Assembly (NCBI GenBank): GCA_039881145.1
Contig: JAYKKI010000137.1
Span: forward strand, 2,344,501 to 2,408,500
Reading direction: 5' to 3'
From: Druceiella hillmani
Taxonomy: Eukaryota > Arthropoda > Insecta > Lepidoptera > Hepialidae
Length of the DNA: 64,000 nt
Shown here: piece by piece, positions 54,002 through 64,000 of the stretch
How the letters are laid out: every line of letters starts with the position of its first letter
Numbering within the stretch: the stretch's first letter is position 1
Position numbers and translations under genes: made by a program
The notes under the pieces: generated by a model
Seen by the model: only the letters and a program-made list of their open reading frames with translations
Told to the model about the DNA's origin: nothing
Database searches by the model: none

Positions 54002-54005
<4 letters not shown>
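53880..54005 (+). repeat. SINE-like repeat, copy 2, leading into (TA)n
   Basis: A GC-richer 120-base segment homologous to 41700-41760. TGGCGCAGTAG at 53910-53920 fits a tRNA-type A box. GTCAACTAGAATCCC at 53947-53961 is a poor B-box match. The segment ends CCATCATCTGGATACCATTT and passes straight into a TA microsatellite, a layout common for SINE tails. tRNA origin is inference. Confidence 0.4.
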
Positions 54006-54080
<75 letters not shown>

Positions 54081-54090
54081 CATATGTATA
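54006..54090. repeat. (TA)n microsatellite
   Basis: A TA run with periodic CATA interruptions. Confidence 0.97.
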
Positions 54091-54269
54091 ATTTACTATT
54101 TTAAAAATGACTTAACTTTCGAAATCTAAAAGACAATCAAATAGACGATTAAAAATTAAATTCATCTGGCACTCCGGTCAACAACGAAATTATAGATATC
54201 TATTCTCCTAATAACACAATATCAAAACAATAAGATAAAGGAAAGGAAATTAAACACTTGTAAAAAAAA

Positions 54270-54950
54270 TGGGGTGTGGCTGTGTTATGGACACGGCCGT
54301 GTGTTGGTCGTGAATACGTCTATGTCTGCATGAATGGCAGGCGCGGTGATACTAGACGTGCACTGATCGGATCTAATGCGGGCAACCCGTGTTGCTTAGG
54401 TGGATACACAAAACCGTTCGACACACGTACCGCACAGTTTAAAGTCCGCTACTGGCTCTTCAGGGAAAGTATTTTTAAGCAGCGGTAAGTGTTTACATGT
54501 TGTTAGCTTCAATGAGCGTAGAAACCATAGACGATCACGCACACCACACTTATGTCCGAATGGAATGTGTCTTCATAATCGACGATCGAACACAATATAT
54601 GCCTATTCAGTCCGTTGACGATGTAACAGCGATTTCATCATCCACTTGCATAATTTCAACCGCTCCAGCTGCAGATGTACTGACACCGTCGTTGATCCGC
54701 TCGGTCGTATTCATTCTTTTACGTTCCCAACACTGCTTGACTCGGTCATATGGTGTTTTATTATTACCATTCAATTGTTCTTGAGAAGCCCTTTCCAGTC
54801 GTATACGATCTCTGTATTTGGTTTTGGCTTTTCGACGGGTATAGGCCGACTTTATATATTTTTTATAATGTTTTTTTATTCTACTGCCTTATTATATTCA
54901 CTGTCACTACTTAAAACTAATGTTTTTTATTCATTCGATAGATTTTGATG
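54270..54950 (-). pseudogene. Coding-like islet, unknown protein remnant
   Basis: This is the largest non-AT-rich block in the window. The minus-strand frame ending at 54607 (open from about 54888) reads KSAYTRRKAKTKYRDRIRLE, then QEQLNGNNKTPYDRVKQCWE, and ends MQVDDEIAVTSSTD: a hydrophilic tail with a regular protein look. A second minus frame, 54572-54396, reads HKCGVRDRLWFLRSL...FPEEPVADFKLCGTCVERFC. Plus-strand frames of 70-100 codons (54276, 54400, 54497, 54646) also exist, as expected in balanced DNA, and CAGCG|GTAAGTG near 54480 would be a plus-strand donor. I recognise no family and cannot decide the strand with certainty; minus is preferred on amino-acid character. It may be a broken gene copy or an unrecognised transposon. 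Confidence 0.3.
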
Positions 54951-54971
54951 ACAGCTGACGATTAAAACTTA

Positions 54972-55053
54972 AACGAACATCATAACTTTTCCGAATCAGA
55001 AGTTATACTGCAATTAGTATAACTTCTGATTCGGAAAAGTTATGATGTTCGTT
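54972..55053. repeat. Perfect hairpin, 38-bp arms, 6-base loop
   Basis: 54972-55009 (core CGAACATCATAACTTTTCCG) is an exact inverted complement of 55016-55053 around GCAATT. Near-perfect identity suggests a recent origin. It lies between the coding-like islet and a CpG-rich patch. Confidence 0.93.
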
Positions 55054-55340
55054 CTATCTCGATACGCAGCAAAATAACCTCAAAAAGGCGGCGCTTCCTC
55101 CTCCACCGCGCGCAATGCGTCACTGTTCCCGCTTATGGTAGTGAATTCTTTCATCCTTTAGTTATCCAGTGGTATATTATAATTTTTGATGTAGAGGATA
55201 GATTCGAAACTGCAATGCCAAACTGTATCCCCCGATTTTGTAATCATTAGATTTTATGGATTGTCCCCGTATGGTAGCAAATTTAAAGACATATTAACGT
55301 CAAAACAAACCAAAAATATGGATAAGAAAAATAATCTAGA
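55054..55340. other. CpG-rich patch then AT-rich sequence
   Basis: 55080-55140 contains GGCGGCGCTTCCTCCTCCAC and CGCGCGCAATGCGTCACTG. No frame is recognised. Together with 54270-54950 it could be the remains of one inserted element or gene copy interrupted by the hairpin. Confidence 0.35.
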
Positions 55341-55969
55341 AACCTGACAAGTGCGAGTCAGATTTGCGCATGAAGGGTTCCTTAGCACCAAACAACATTA
55401 AAGTTATAAGTTTATATTTCTCAAACACTGTGAAAAACAAAGTTATTACTGGGATCGGTACCGAAAATATTTAATATATCAAAAACTACACAAACAATTT
55501 TATTCAAACTATTATTATTTTCGTTGAAAGTTTATTTTAAGTTCAGTTACTTTATTTTTTTCATAATTTTACGTTTTAACGATAGTTTATAAGTTAGAGG
55601 GTGGGATATACATTTTAAGACTTCACACACTTGTGAACACATATCTCACCAACTATTGACTCAAATAAAGAAGTTATTGTGGAACCCGTACATCATTTTT
55701 AAGACCTATGTAATGACACCTCATACGCGTATATGTACCGATTTTTTTTTCATCCATTACTACAGTGCCACTACTAATATTATATTTTCATATTTTATTG
55801 TTTGGCGGGTCATAGAAGACATCTACCATTCAAATTTAATTTATGTAGTGCCAAAACAGTTTACAAGTTAAATGAGTGTAGCATATGGACAGATAGAAGG
55901 AAAGACAGATAAACGAACAGAATGAAATTCTAAGGGTTCTGTTTTTACCATTTCGCCACGGAACCTTAA
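55341..55969 (+). mobile_element. Lepidoptera-type non-LTR retroelement fragment
   Basis: The segment starts CTGACAAGTGCGAGTCAGAT and GCATGAAGGGTTCCTTAGCA, and ends GACAGATAAACGAACAG...TAAGGGTTCTGTTTTTACCA..CACGGAACCTTA. This is the order of a very common lepidopteran repeat (AAGTGCGAGTCGGA, GAAGGGTTCCGTA, ACAGACGGAC, TAGGGTCCCGTTTTTACC, GGTACGGAACCCTA; recalled). Both ends are present, so this is a near full-length copy of the repeat unit, diverged. No intact frame. Confidence 0.75.
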
Positions 55970-56759
55970 TAAGAAACTAATGACAATGAATTATTTTGAA
56001 AAAACCTTTAATAAAATTTACAACAAGTCAATTGCAAAAAATCTATCTAAAGCCAAAAAGAAACCATCAAGTGGGACAACAATAATCATACAAATATAGT
56101 CTCCTCTGGAATTAATACCATTGTGTTTTCGGATAGACTAGAGATTGAATTTGAATCAACTATCTAACTTCCTGTGACAAATTGTTGCATGCCTAACATA
56201 AACAATAAATAATTTATCATAAACTTAGGAAATAAGGAATATTACGAATATTATATTTTTAATATGAAATATTTTTCAAACAATTTACAAAACTCTAAAC
56301 AAGTAGTTTAATGAAATTGTAAGAAACAAGTTTTCATTTAACGTCGCATTGTCTTCACCTCGTTGTATATATCATACCTGTCAAGATTAAATATTCCATT
56401 TTGCTGTACTATTATTTTTTCGATTCTGCCGAAATGTTTGTTGATATTGAGCGTTTGTTTTTGGTATTTTTTTCGCATTATAAAGTTGATTTTGGATTAT
56501 TTTTCTTTTTTCGATACTCTTTTTGACGCTGAGTAAATAATTTCACTATTATTTCTCTGTAATGCATGTAAACAGTAAATAGTAAACACTTGTATCACAT
56601 GTATATTAAACGTATATAAACAGTAAATACTTTTATCGAGTTATACGATTTATTAAGTTTACTTTTCTAAGTTTCCGTTATTTACATTTTCTGCAGTTTC
56701 TATTTCTCGATTTTCCATTATGAAATTGCAATAATGACACGATATAAATCACCCGTGTG
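55970..56759. other. AT-rich gene-free sequence
   Basis: Near-duplicate phrases (AACAGTAAATAGTAAACACT and AAACAGTAAATACTTTTATC) lie at about 56571 and 56618. No gene is seen. Confidence 0.45.
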
Positions 56760-56849
56760 AATTAAAAAAAACAATAACAAAGTACTTAACATTAATAAAT
56801 TACAATAAATTGCCAGCATATACATTTTTTCATTGTTAATTAAACTTTA

Positions 56850-57420
56850 CGTAGATTATTTTATGAAATAAAAAAAATAATTTTTTTAGTATTATAAAAT
56901 TTCATGTTAAAATTAATTTTAAATTTAATTCGATTGAAAATTCAAATTTAGGCATTTTAAAATAAAAATATTTTGATTTAAGTTATTTTAAATTTGAATT
57001 AAATTCAATATTAATCTTAACATTAAATTTTAATATTTTACCAATTATTTAAAAAAAATTTTATTAAATAAATCAAATTAAATGTAATATTAATTTTAAG
57101 TTTATACTTTAATATTTTTATTTCAATTATTTCAAAAATATAATATTCTCATTTATTATTAAATTTGTTTATTGAATCAATCAAATTCATAGGTAATTTT
57201 AAGTTTAAATTTAAATATTTTAAAATTAACTTGAGTTATATTAAAAATGAAAACTTATATATTTTTACTTTAATTATTTTATTTTAAATTTGAATATTTC
57301 AAAAATTTATTGAATTGCTAAATTTACTAAAAAAAAATCTAAAGAAAATAAATTAACTTGCCGAAAATTTTTTGTAATTCATAAATTTTTAATATTTAGT
57401 AAATGATATATAAATAATTC
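56850..57420. other. Extremely AT-rich block
   Basis: Almost no G or C for nearly 600 bases, made of shuffled ATTTTAAATTTGAATATTTT-like words on both strands rather than a clean tandem repeat. It could act as a DNA-unwinding or matrix-attachment region, or be a very old AT-rich satellite; neither can be shown here. Confidence 0.6.
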
Positions 57421-57519
57421 ATAATGCAAATAAATATATACCGAATAGGAAACAGTGTGGCAGATGAATAGCTTACAATAGAAAGCCAGTAGAATAAAAA
57501 ATATAAGTTTAAATAAAGT

Positions 57520-57740
57520 TTATACTTGTTTAGAATTTGGGTTATACTGCTGAACGCGCGCAATGCTTGCTACTCGAATGTCGATACTCGCACAAACACA
57601 CATACTTGCAACCGTATATAATAGAGACAGAGAGAAAGGTCGCCTGGAGGGGGAAGAACGCTTTTTTCTTACGTGACGATTTCTGCCAGTTCGCTCTAAT
57701 GTAAGCCGCGTATAAGAACTTCGTTCCAAAAAAGCAGATA
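57520..57740. repeat. GC-richer islet, possible transposon end
   Basis: The segment includes CTGAACGCGCGCAATGCTTG, AGAAAGGTCGCCTGGAGGGG and, at about 57712-57726, TATAAGAACTTCGTTCC, whose complement GGAACGAAGTTCTTATA looks like an element terminus I associate with lepidopteran repeats. The two overlapping 70-codon minus-strand frames here are unrecognised. Confidence 0.3.
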
Positions 57741-60700
57741 TAATATAAACTTTTCAATTGCTGTGTAATATTAAAACGAAAATCGTTATATTTTGTGATT
57801 TTCTATGTTTAGTTGTTTCTTCGTATGAAAAAAATAAGAGAAATTAAACACTAAAAACAATCTTATTCGTAACTTAATATGCCGTCATAATGACGTAATG
57901 AATTTAAGTTTCTTTTGTTAAACAAATTTACTACTGCATTTATATCGACTAGGAATAATTTACATCTGCTTATTAAATTGTAAAAATGTATGTACATTGT
58001 TAGCTCATAACGTTAATTACTTATTCATAAGTATGCTATTTCATCTCTGTTTTTATTTATCAATTATCCGGTATCTGTGTTCGTTTCTATTTATTACATA
58101 TTAGACAGTTCATTTTACTTTGAATTTTACTATACAAATTAATATGTTTGCTTATGTTTTCATTTGTACAATTTTTCGTTAGAAACATTAAAATTAATAC
58201 TAATATTACTGAGAAATGGATATTTCAATGTTCGAGACGTATCGTTTAAAATTTACTAATCTGTACATATATAACATAGACATTATAAATTATTTTTACT
58301 GTGGCAAAATTTCAGCGACTATATTTTTTAAATAATATAATAGTATTTTGAGTATTGTTTTATAGTTGAGTTAAAAATAAAATCTAAATAAGATACAACC
58401 GAAAAAGAAGGAAATAATGACATATTGCAAGTCTTATACTTCAAAAAACATATCGACTTGCAGTTCCAAGCAAAATCTTTTAATGGTCTCATTGCAATAT
58501 ATGCGCGTATTATTTAGATTCAAAATTACCACAATTTTACGTCAATAACCACAATTTTAAATTACCAATAAAATTATTTTAAAATTACCACAATTTTACG
58601 TATTGGAGAATTCTGTGAACTCTTTACCAGGTGTGAACTACTTTTCAAGAGAATAGCATTTAATAGTTTCCAACCGTTGAAATTTAAAATTCAAGATTGT
58701 GGTGTATACTTAAGGTGACAATTAACAATTTGATTTTAGTATAACCAAGTGTAACATATACTGATGCTTATTCGTATCGCTTTTTCGAATAGTCTACAGT
58801 TGTTTGAACTCCAGTTCTCGCTTTATTTCTTAAGCCCTGTTTAGAAGTTACATCAGCCAAATAGATCGAAATATTTTGATGCATCACAAAATTTTGATCA
58901 ATTAGTTTACTAGCAACTATTCACTCACATTCAAGATTCATATGTTTATTTCTTGTCTTTAATTGGTTACTAGTTTTCCAAATAATATATTTTTTACAAT
59001 TTCTATTCTACGTTTGATGTAAAACGTAGTGAATAACTTCATCTTTATTATTCAACTTCAGGAATCACATCTCTTCGTCTTGAATTAATTTTTAATGGTG
59101 ACAGATAGTCGGAAGACCGACCGCACGACCACTATCTGTTTGGTGCTTTCATCTACAGTCCTGTCATCTACAGAAAGTGATTAATTCAGTCTTCGTGGAT
59201 TTACCGGAATAAAATATGCATAAGAGGGAATTCAAAATATTTTTTCTCTTTAGCTTACTATTCTCGAAGTTTTAGAAATTTCCAAATTTAAATATTTTTT
59301 GTCCGGTCTTTTCCGAAATGGTTCATTGAAAGTTTACATACAATAGCTTAATTTAACCATAGAGAATAATGTAGTTTAAGTTGTTAAAATAAACGTTTTT
59401 GTAGGAATTAAGTATATAGTTTATAATTAATGACTGATAAATATATGCAAAGAACTTTAAACATCGTACGAGTATTTACAAATACATTTTTTAAATACTT
59501 CGATAATTATTAAATCTAAATTCATAAAATTTTCAAATATTTTATTACAAAGGCGTTACCTTGCTCTTTTATCTCCTATTTCTTATACTTGAAAAATGAA
59601 AATAATAATAAAAATTTATCAAACAATTTCCTCCCATTCTTCATTAATTTAGTTTTCTTTATCGAGTGAATGTAACATAATATAAGTTATTATTAACATT
59701 TTTAACAAATAATACAATTTCTTTCCTTTGGATTTTCTTATGGATTAAAAAAAAATTAATTCAGTATCTTTAATATATTATTTAAAACTTTTGGCAATTA
59801 AAAACCATTTTGAACAAACGATATATTAGAAAGCTCAGCTCAAGATATATTAGGAAGCTTTCTTTCACACACGCTCTTTTTCCTGTTTTTTGCTATTTGT
59901 ATGTTTATCTTCACGTATGATTAGATATTTATTATTAATGAAACAAGGAAATATATTGTTATAATGTTGTTTATATTTCATGTAATGTTAATATTAGTGG
60001 CTGTATTATTTTTTAAAAGATGTCATGCTTCGAAACTCGCACATTTTATTTTAATATAAATGCGATATTAACTTATTTCACGAAAGATAGATATAATTTA
60101 TAATATCAGTCTATTACTTGGAATGAAATTAATTAGCAGTTATCGCAAGATCAATGTGTAATCAGTTGTTTGTGACCCTATTTTTTAATTAATTTGTTTT
60201 ATCCCTCTCCATCTTTGAAACTCAAATGTGATATGCAGTCCTTTTCATATAATTTTATTTTGCTCGTTAAGAGCTAAGAGCTTAGAGATATTTATCGTAA
60301 ATGGAAATGTAACGAAGAATTGACATATAATAATGAATTGAGATTAAATAAAGAAATTGAACCTAGCGGAAATAATAAATATGACAGAATACTGGCACAA
60401 TAATATAATAAAAAACACACAGGATTGACTGCAAAATGCACAAGGTTCTGCGGTCCCTACGTCTATGGAATGTTTAAGACATCAATACTAATATTAAATG
60501 TGAACTCTTAAATCAAATATTTGCTTTCAGTTTTATTCTCGAAGTAAGGTAGTAACTGTATTTTATTTATAAATAATTATTATGCACTTGGAATTAATTA
60601 ACTTTCATATTTCCTACAGTTTCAAAATTTTAAGTCGTCTGACGGTTTCTGTAGTAATAGTTAGTAATTTACGATTAGCAATTTTTTTCTCGGTACAGTA

Positions 60701-62078
60701 ATTCTTGTCGGAAATACAGAATTTAAGTACTTCAACAATCAAAATACCTAATAATTAAAGGTTATATGCAATTTTTGTTCTAATCTCAGGCCGTTTACAT
60801 ATTACGTTTCTTTTAAATATTCATTACTTCAAGGAAAAAACCTAGAAGCACATTCTATCATGTTATTGAGATGATGTCATCCGCAGTGCTAAGTTACGCA
60901 TCGTAAATTTTATCTTCGTGGAATTATGGAAATACAAATGTCTAAAGGGAAGTTTGACATATTTATCATAACTAAATTTCAGTGAGATACAGTTTTATCG
61001 GTATCAATAAAAAACAAAAGAAAAATCAAATGAATTAGTTTTATACATATTTGACATATAATAAATTTGTGATATTACAACTGTTGTATTTAAAATGGCC
61101 TTAAGTGATATCTACATACGATTTTAACGGCATCAAAAAGCTATTAAAATGTGGTAACTTCTAGGCAGGTAAAATGATGAAATCGAGTTGGAATAGAAAT
61201 ACTAGGCTTATATCGTAGACTTAAATATTTCGTGTTATATAACATTGATATTGAAATAATATAAATATAAAAAATTAGATGGCGGTAACGGAAAATGCTC
61301 TTCAGTCCACGTCATTTCAAATGTTTAATTAAGTGAAATAACATTTTGAAATTTTACTCATATTAGTAGTATTTTTAAGGTATCGTTTTTAAAAGAGAAA
61401 ACTTTATCATTTCACTACGTCCGTTCGGCTGTCATAATTTTACAATTTCGAATAATTTTGAATCTGTTTGGATAACATTTTGCTAATAGATGCTCAAATA
61501 CAGTTTGGAAAGTAGCAACACATACAGTTTTGGAAATTTGATTTACATTGTCTCTGTTATAATTTTTATAGGACCCCTTGTTTTGCGAAAGCTTTTTTCA
61601 AGCTGTACGTTACGAGATCAAAAGACCGGGTACGTCGCTTGGACATTTATTTTCCTTCTGTATTTATTATTAATGAAACGACCAATAGGGTCCTGTGTGC
61701 TGCTGATAGTATCTCATATCGTGTTCGAATCTCGTAGGTCCGTTCAGTTTTTATTCGTATACCACTGTTTTACGAGTTTACTGATATCTAAAAATACCCT
61801 GTCTTGTTTTAAATGAAATATCAAGACGTTTAATTTTAATATTCATATGTATGTCTATTATCCTTTAAACATAATCAATCTATATTATATAAACATAATA
61901 TGTCGGACTTTGATAAATTTTACCTTGTATTCTTTCATCAAAACAAGACCTCACATTAACTTCGCACGGAGAATGATTATTTTTCTACTTATCCATTGAT
62001 TTTAATTTTAAAACTATCGTAATAAAAGTTAATGAGTACAATTGTTGATAATTTTATAGTGGTTAGGCCTAAAGTTCA
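57741..62078. other. AT-rich gene-free sequence
   Basis: In 4.3 kb I see no supportable gene. The longest frame, 61490-61816 plus (108 codons), is hydrophobic with about three membrane-like stretches but no recognised family. AAAATTACCACAATTTTACG is duplicated at 58522 and 58581. An ACAGATAGT/ACTATCTGT inverted pair lies at about 59101-59138. Confidence 0.45.
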
Positions 62079-62093
62079 GGTTAGGTTAGGTAG
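62079..62093 (+). repeat. Short (TTAGG)n-like motif
   Basis: GGTTAGGTTAGGTAG holds two to three units of the insect telomere repeat. It is too short to be a telomere; interstitial copies are common in insects. Confidence 0.8.
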
Positions 62094-63055
62094 ACATAAC
62101 ACAATTTCATCCCGAAAGTTGTTCAATTTTTGCAATACGCGCTTAACATTTTAGAAGTCACTACGTAACGTTTATTTATTCATATCCCGCGAAGAAAAAA
62201 CATATTAGGCAATATTGTTGATTAGATTTTTAAGACTTATTCAATAATTATCTCTTACTAGAATATGTTAATATCTTATTTAAGATATTTGCTTACTTAC
62301 ACGAGGCTTGCGAGATAAAATAATCCATTCACAAATTAGATTTATGAAGACATACTTTAATAGTATTCTTGTAATTAAAACAAATAAAATTTCGATAAAA
62401 TTGCGATCATGTGATTGGATAATTGCTTACTGGGGGTAAGTAGGAGTAATTTGGTTCTAGATAAAAAGATGAAAACTGCATGAATGTAGAAACTCATGTT
62501 TTTGTTTCACAGTTTAGATTCCATATGTTAACCTTTTAGTAGTAATACTGAATGTAGAAATATGAGATCAACTTATTTCCTCATTTCGATGAAAGTTTGT
62601 TTGGCAGAATTCTCGCCGGACCGTTCGTGAAATTCCTTATCTTTTTTTCCAGAATTCATTTATACATTAATGTATTTTACCCACAATTCTTAAATATCTA
62701 AACCACTTTTACAACAGAGAAACACAAAAGCATTTATTGAAGACCACAAGCTTCCGGCATCCGCTAAATGCTCGTAATCGCAGGTTACCTCCCCAAATCC
62801 TCGCTTTCACATTTTTAATACGGTAATTTCATCAAGCTGAAACTAATGACAACCCAGACCGGCATTATAGATGACAGCATACCGTTAGATTGACAAATGG
62901 GATCGGCGTTTCTCGCCTTTTTCGTCTATTGCTACGGAACGAATTAATGAGAGAAGGAAATAGATTATGTTTAACAAGGAAAACTTAAATATTGTATCCA
63001 CATATTTTAATACTGTGGTCATTCTCCATGTAATTCTAACGTATCATCGAGAGTT
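62094..63055. other. Gene-free sequence with a mixed-complexity patch
   Basis: 62745-62945 is less AT-rich (for example AAGCTTCCGGCATCCGCTAA at 62749 and GGGATCGGCGTTTCTCGCCT at 62899) with no recognised frame; a conserved non-coding element is possible. Confidence 0.4.
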
Positions 63056-63114
63056 CTTTATAAGTCATCCATAGTTTATTATTGGCAAAAATAAACTATG
63101 GATGACTTATAAAG
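63056..63114. repeat. Perfect hairpin, 24-bp arms, 11-base loop
   Basis: 63056-63079 (CTTTATAAGTCATCCATAGT...) is an exact inverted complement of 63091-63114. The right side is followed by a partial third copy, GGATGACATATGGATGACTTATA. Confidence 0.92.
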
Positions 63115-64000
63115 GATGACATATGGATGACTTATATCTAATTAATTTTTTGATAAAAACATGATCAATTATATTTTTTAAAATTCTTAAGGTAAATCAT
63201 ACTTGTCTCTTTATAATTGTTTAATTTCCGATATTTTTACTGTATCGATTGGAGTCGCAAGTCGACAGAGAGGATTACATACTAGATTTGTCCGCGAGTT
63301 CCTGCATATAGATTTTCTTTATTTTAACGTTATGTTTATTTTCTTATGTAATGACGTTAGGTTCTCAAAAGTGGGGTAGACGTATCTTGAGTGGAATAGA
63401 AGTATCTCATATCTTAGCTTGAACCTTAAGCCGAATGATTTCTATTTAAGATATATTAATAAGGTGTTCCGATTTTTATTACATATGTACTAGTAATACA
63501 AGTGAATTTTAAGTTTTGAGGGAACATTATATACATAAAATCCTCTAGGTTTTAATATATATCTTAAATATTACAAAAAAGGAACTTACATTCAAGCGAA
63601 TATGGTAGTTTTTACGTGATTCCGAAACACAGTTAAACACATAAAGAGACACGCAGACAAAAACCTCTTAGAGTTAACGGAATATGGATATTCTGTATTT
63701 TTCATATACGGACATCGTTAATTTACTGTTTTAGTATGAGTATTGATGTTGCCATAGCAGTATATTTACATAAATTTTCTTTATTTGGCTTAGAAAGGTA
63801 AAAATTAAGAAATATGTGGACCACTATAACATATTTAAGAGTTTGGGGTAATTGTATGTACTAACAAATATAATGTAAATGTGCTCGTAATTTGAAATAT
63901 AATTAAGAATAAAGAATATTATTAGTATTTTTAGTCCCGCCTAATTTGTCAAAATAACGAAATAGGATTACAGATATATACTTTTGTAAAAATTAAACTG
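63115..64000. other. AT-rich gene-free sequence
   Basis: No gene or recognised repeat to the window end. Confidence 0.5.

Noticed and set aside
53880..54005. True tRNA gene
   Set aside because: An A-box-like word is present but there is no acceptor stem, no anticodon arm and only a poor B box.
61490..61816. 108-codon hydrophobic plus-strand frame resembling a membrane protein
   Set aside because: No recognisable family motif, no start-context or splice support, and hydrophobic frames arise easily in T-rich DNA.
62079..62093. Telomere end
   Set aside because: Only two to three TTAGG-type units, with ordinary sequence on both sides.

Overview
This is a strongly AT-rich eukaryotic window that I read as an intergenic or large-intron stretch of an insect genome, most likely Lepidoptera. 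The basis is repeat content: an RTE-type 3' end family (units ending in ...AATATTAGTTGGGAT-like tails), degraded copies of the family that begins near GGGTTCCGT and ends GGTTCCGTTTTT...GGAACC, a mariner transposase relic, Penelope-like fold-back elements with hammerhead-ribozyme-like cores, a short (TTAGG)n-like motif, and many (TA)n and (TG)n tracts. These family names come from memory of insect repeats; no search was run.

I find no intact host protein-coding gene, no tRNA or rRNA gene and no CRISPR array. The longest open frames are either read-through of (TA)n tracts or unsupported AT-rich frames. What can be supported is mostly transposon debris. From left to right: a CpG-rich islet (1.5 kb); a TA/TG microsatellite (3.6 kb); an eight-unit degenerate tandem array of an RTE-like 3' end (3.9-5.1 kb); a Lepidoptera-type retroelement fragment (6.2-6.6 kb); a Z-DNA-prone tract joined to a tiny TA-flanked MITE (8.2-8.46 kb); hairpins (10.4 kb); a mariner transposase relic (11.5-11.76 kb); a perfect 269-bp palindrome between 14-bp direct repeats (12.4-12.7 kb); a first hammerhead-bearing fold-back element (19.0-19.2 kb); a non-LTR reverse-transcriptase C-terminal relic (20.1-20.4 kb).

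In the middle, a minus-strand decayed gene (29.64-31.86 kb) keeps a splice donor and acceptor but has several frameshifts. It belongs to a multicopy insect family I recognise only as uncharacterised, probably transposon-derived. Then come a 118-bp tandem duplication (33.9 kb), more hairpins, the second hammerhead-bearing fold-back element with a clean 12-bp target-site duplication (41.13-41.39 kb), a SINE-like pair (41.7 and 53.9 kb), two coding-like GC islets of unknown identity (44.4 and 54.3-55.1 kb), another Lepidoptera-type retroelement (55.3-56.0 kb), an extremely AT-rich block (56.85-57.4 kb) and a hairpin at 63.1 kb.

The most interesting signal is the set of three fold-back insertions (12.4, 19.0 and 41.1 kb). 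All are inverted duplications flanked by direct repeats, and their arms carry GAAAC-centred junction folds. In two of them the fold matches the minimal type-I hammerhead architecture known from Penelope-like retroelements.
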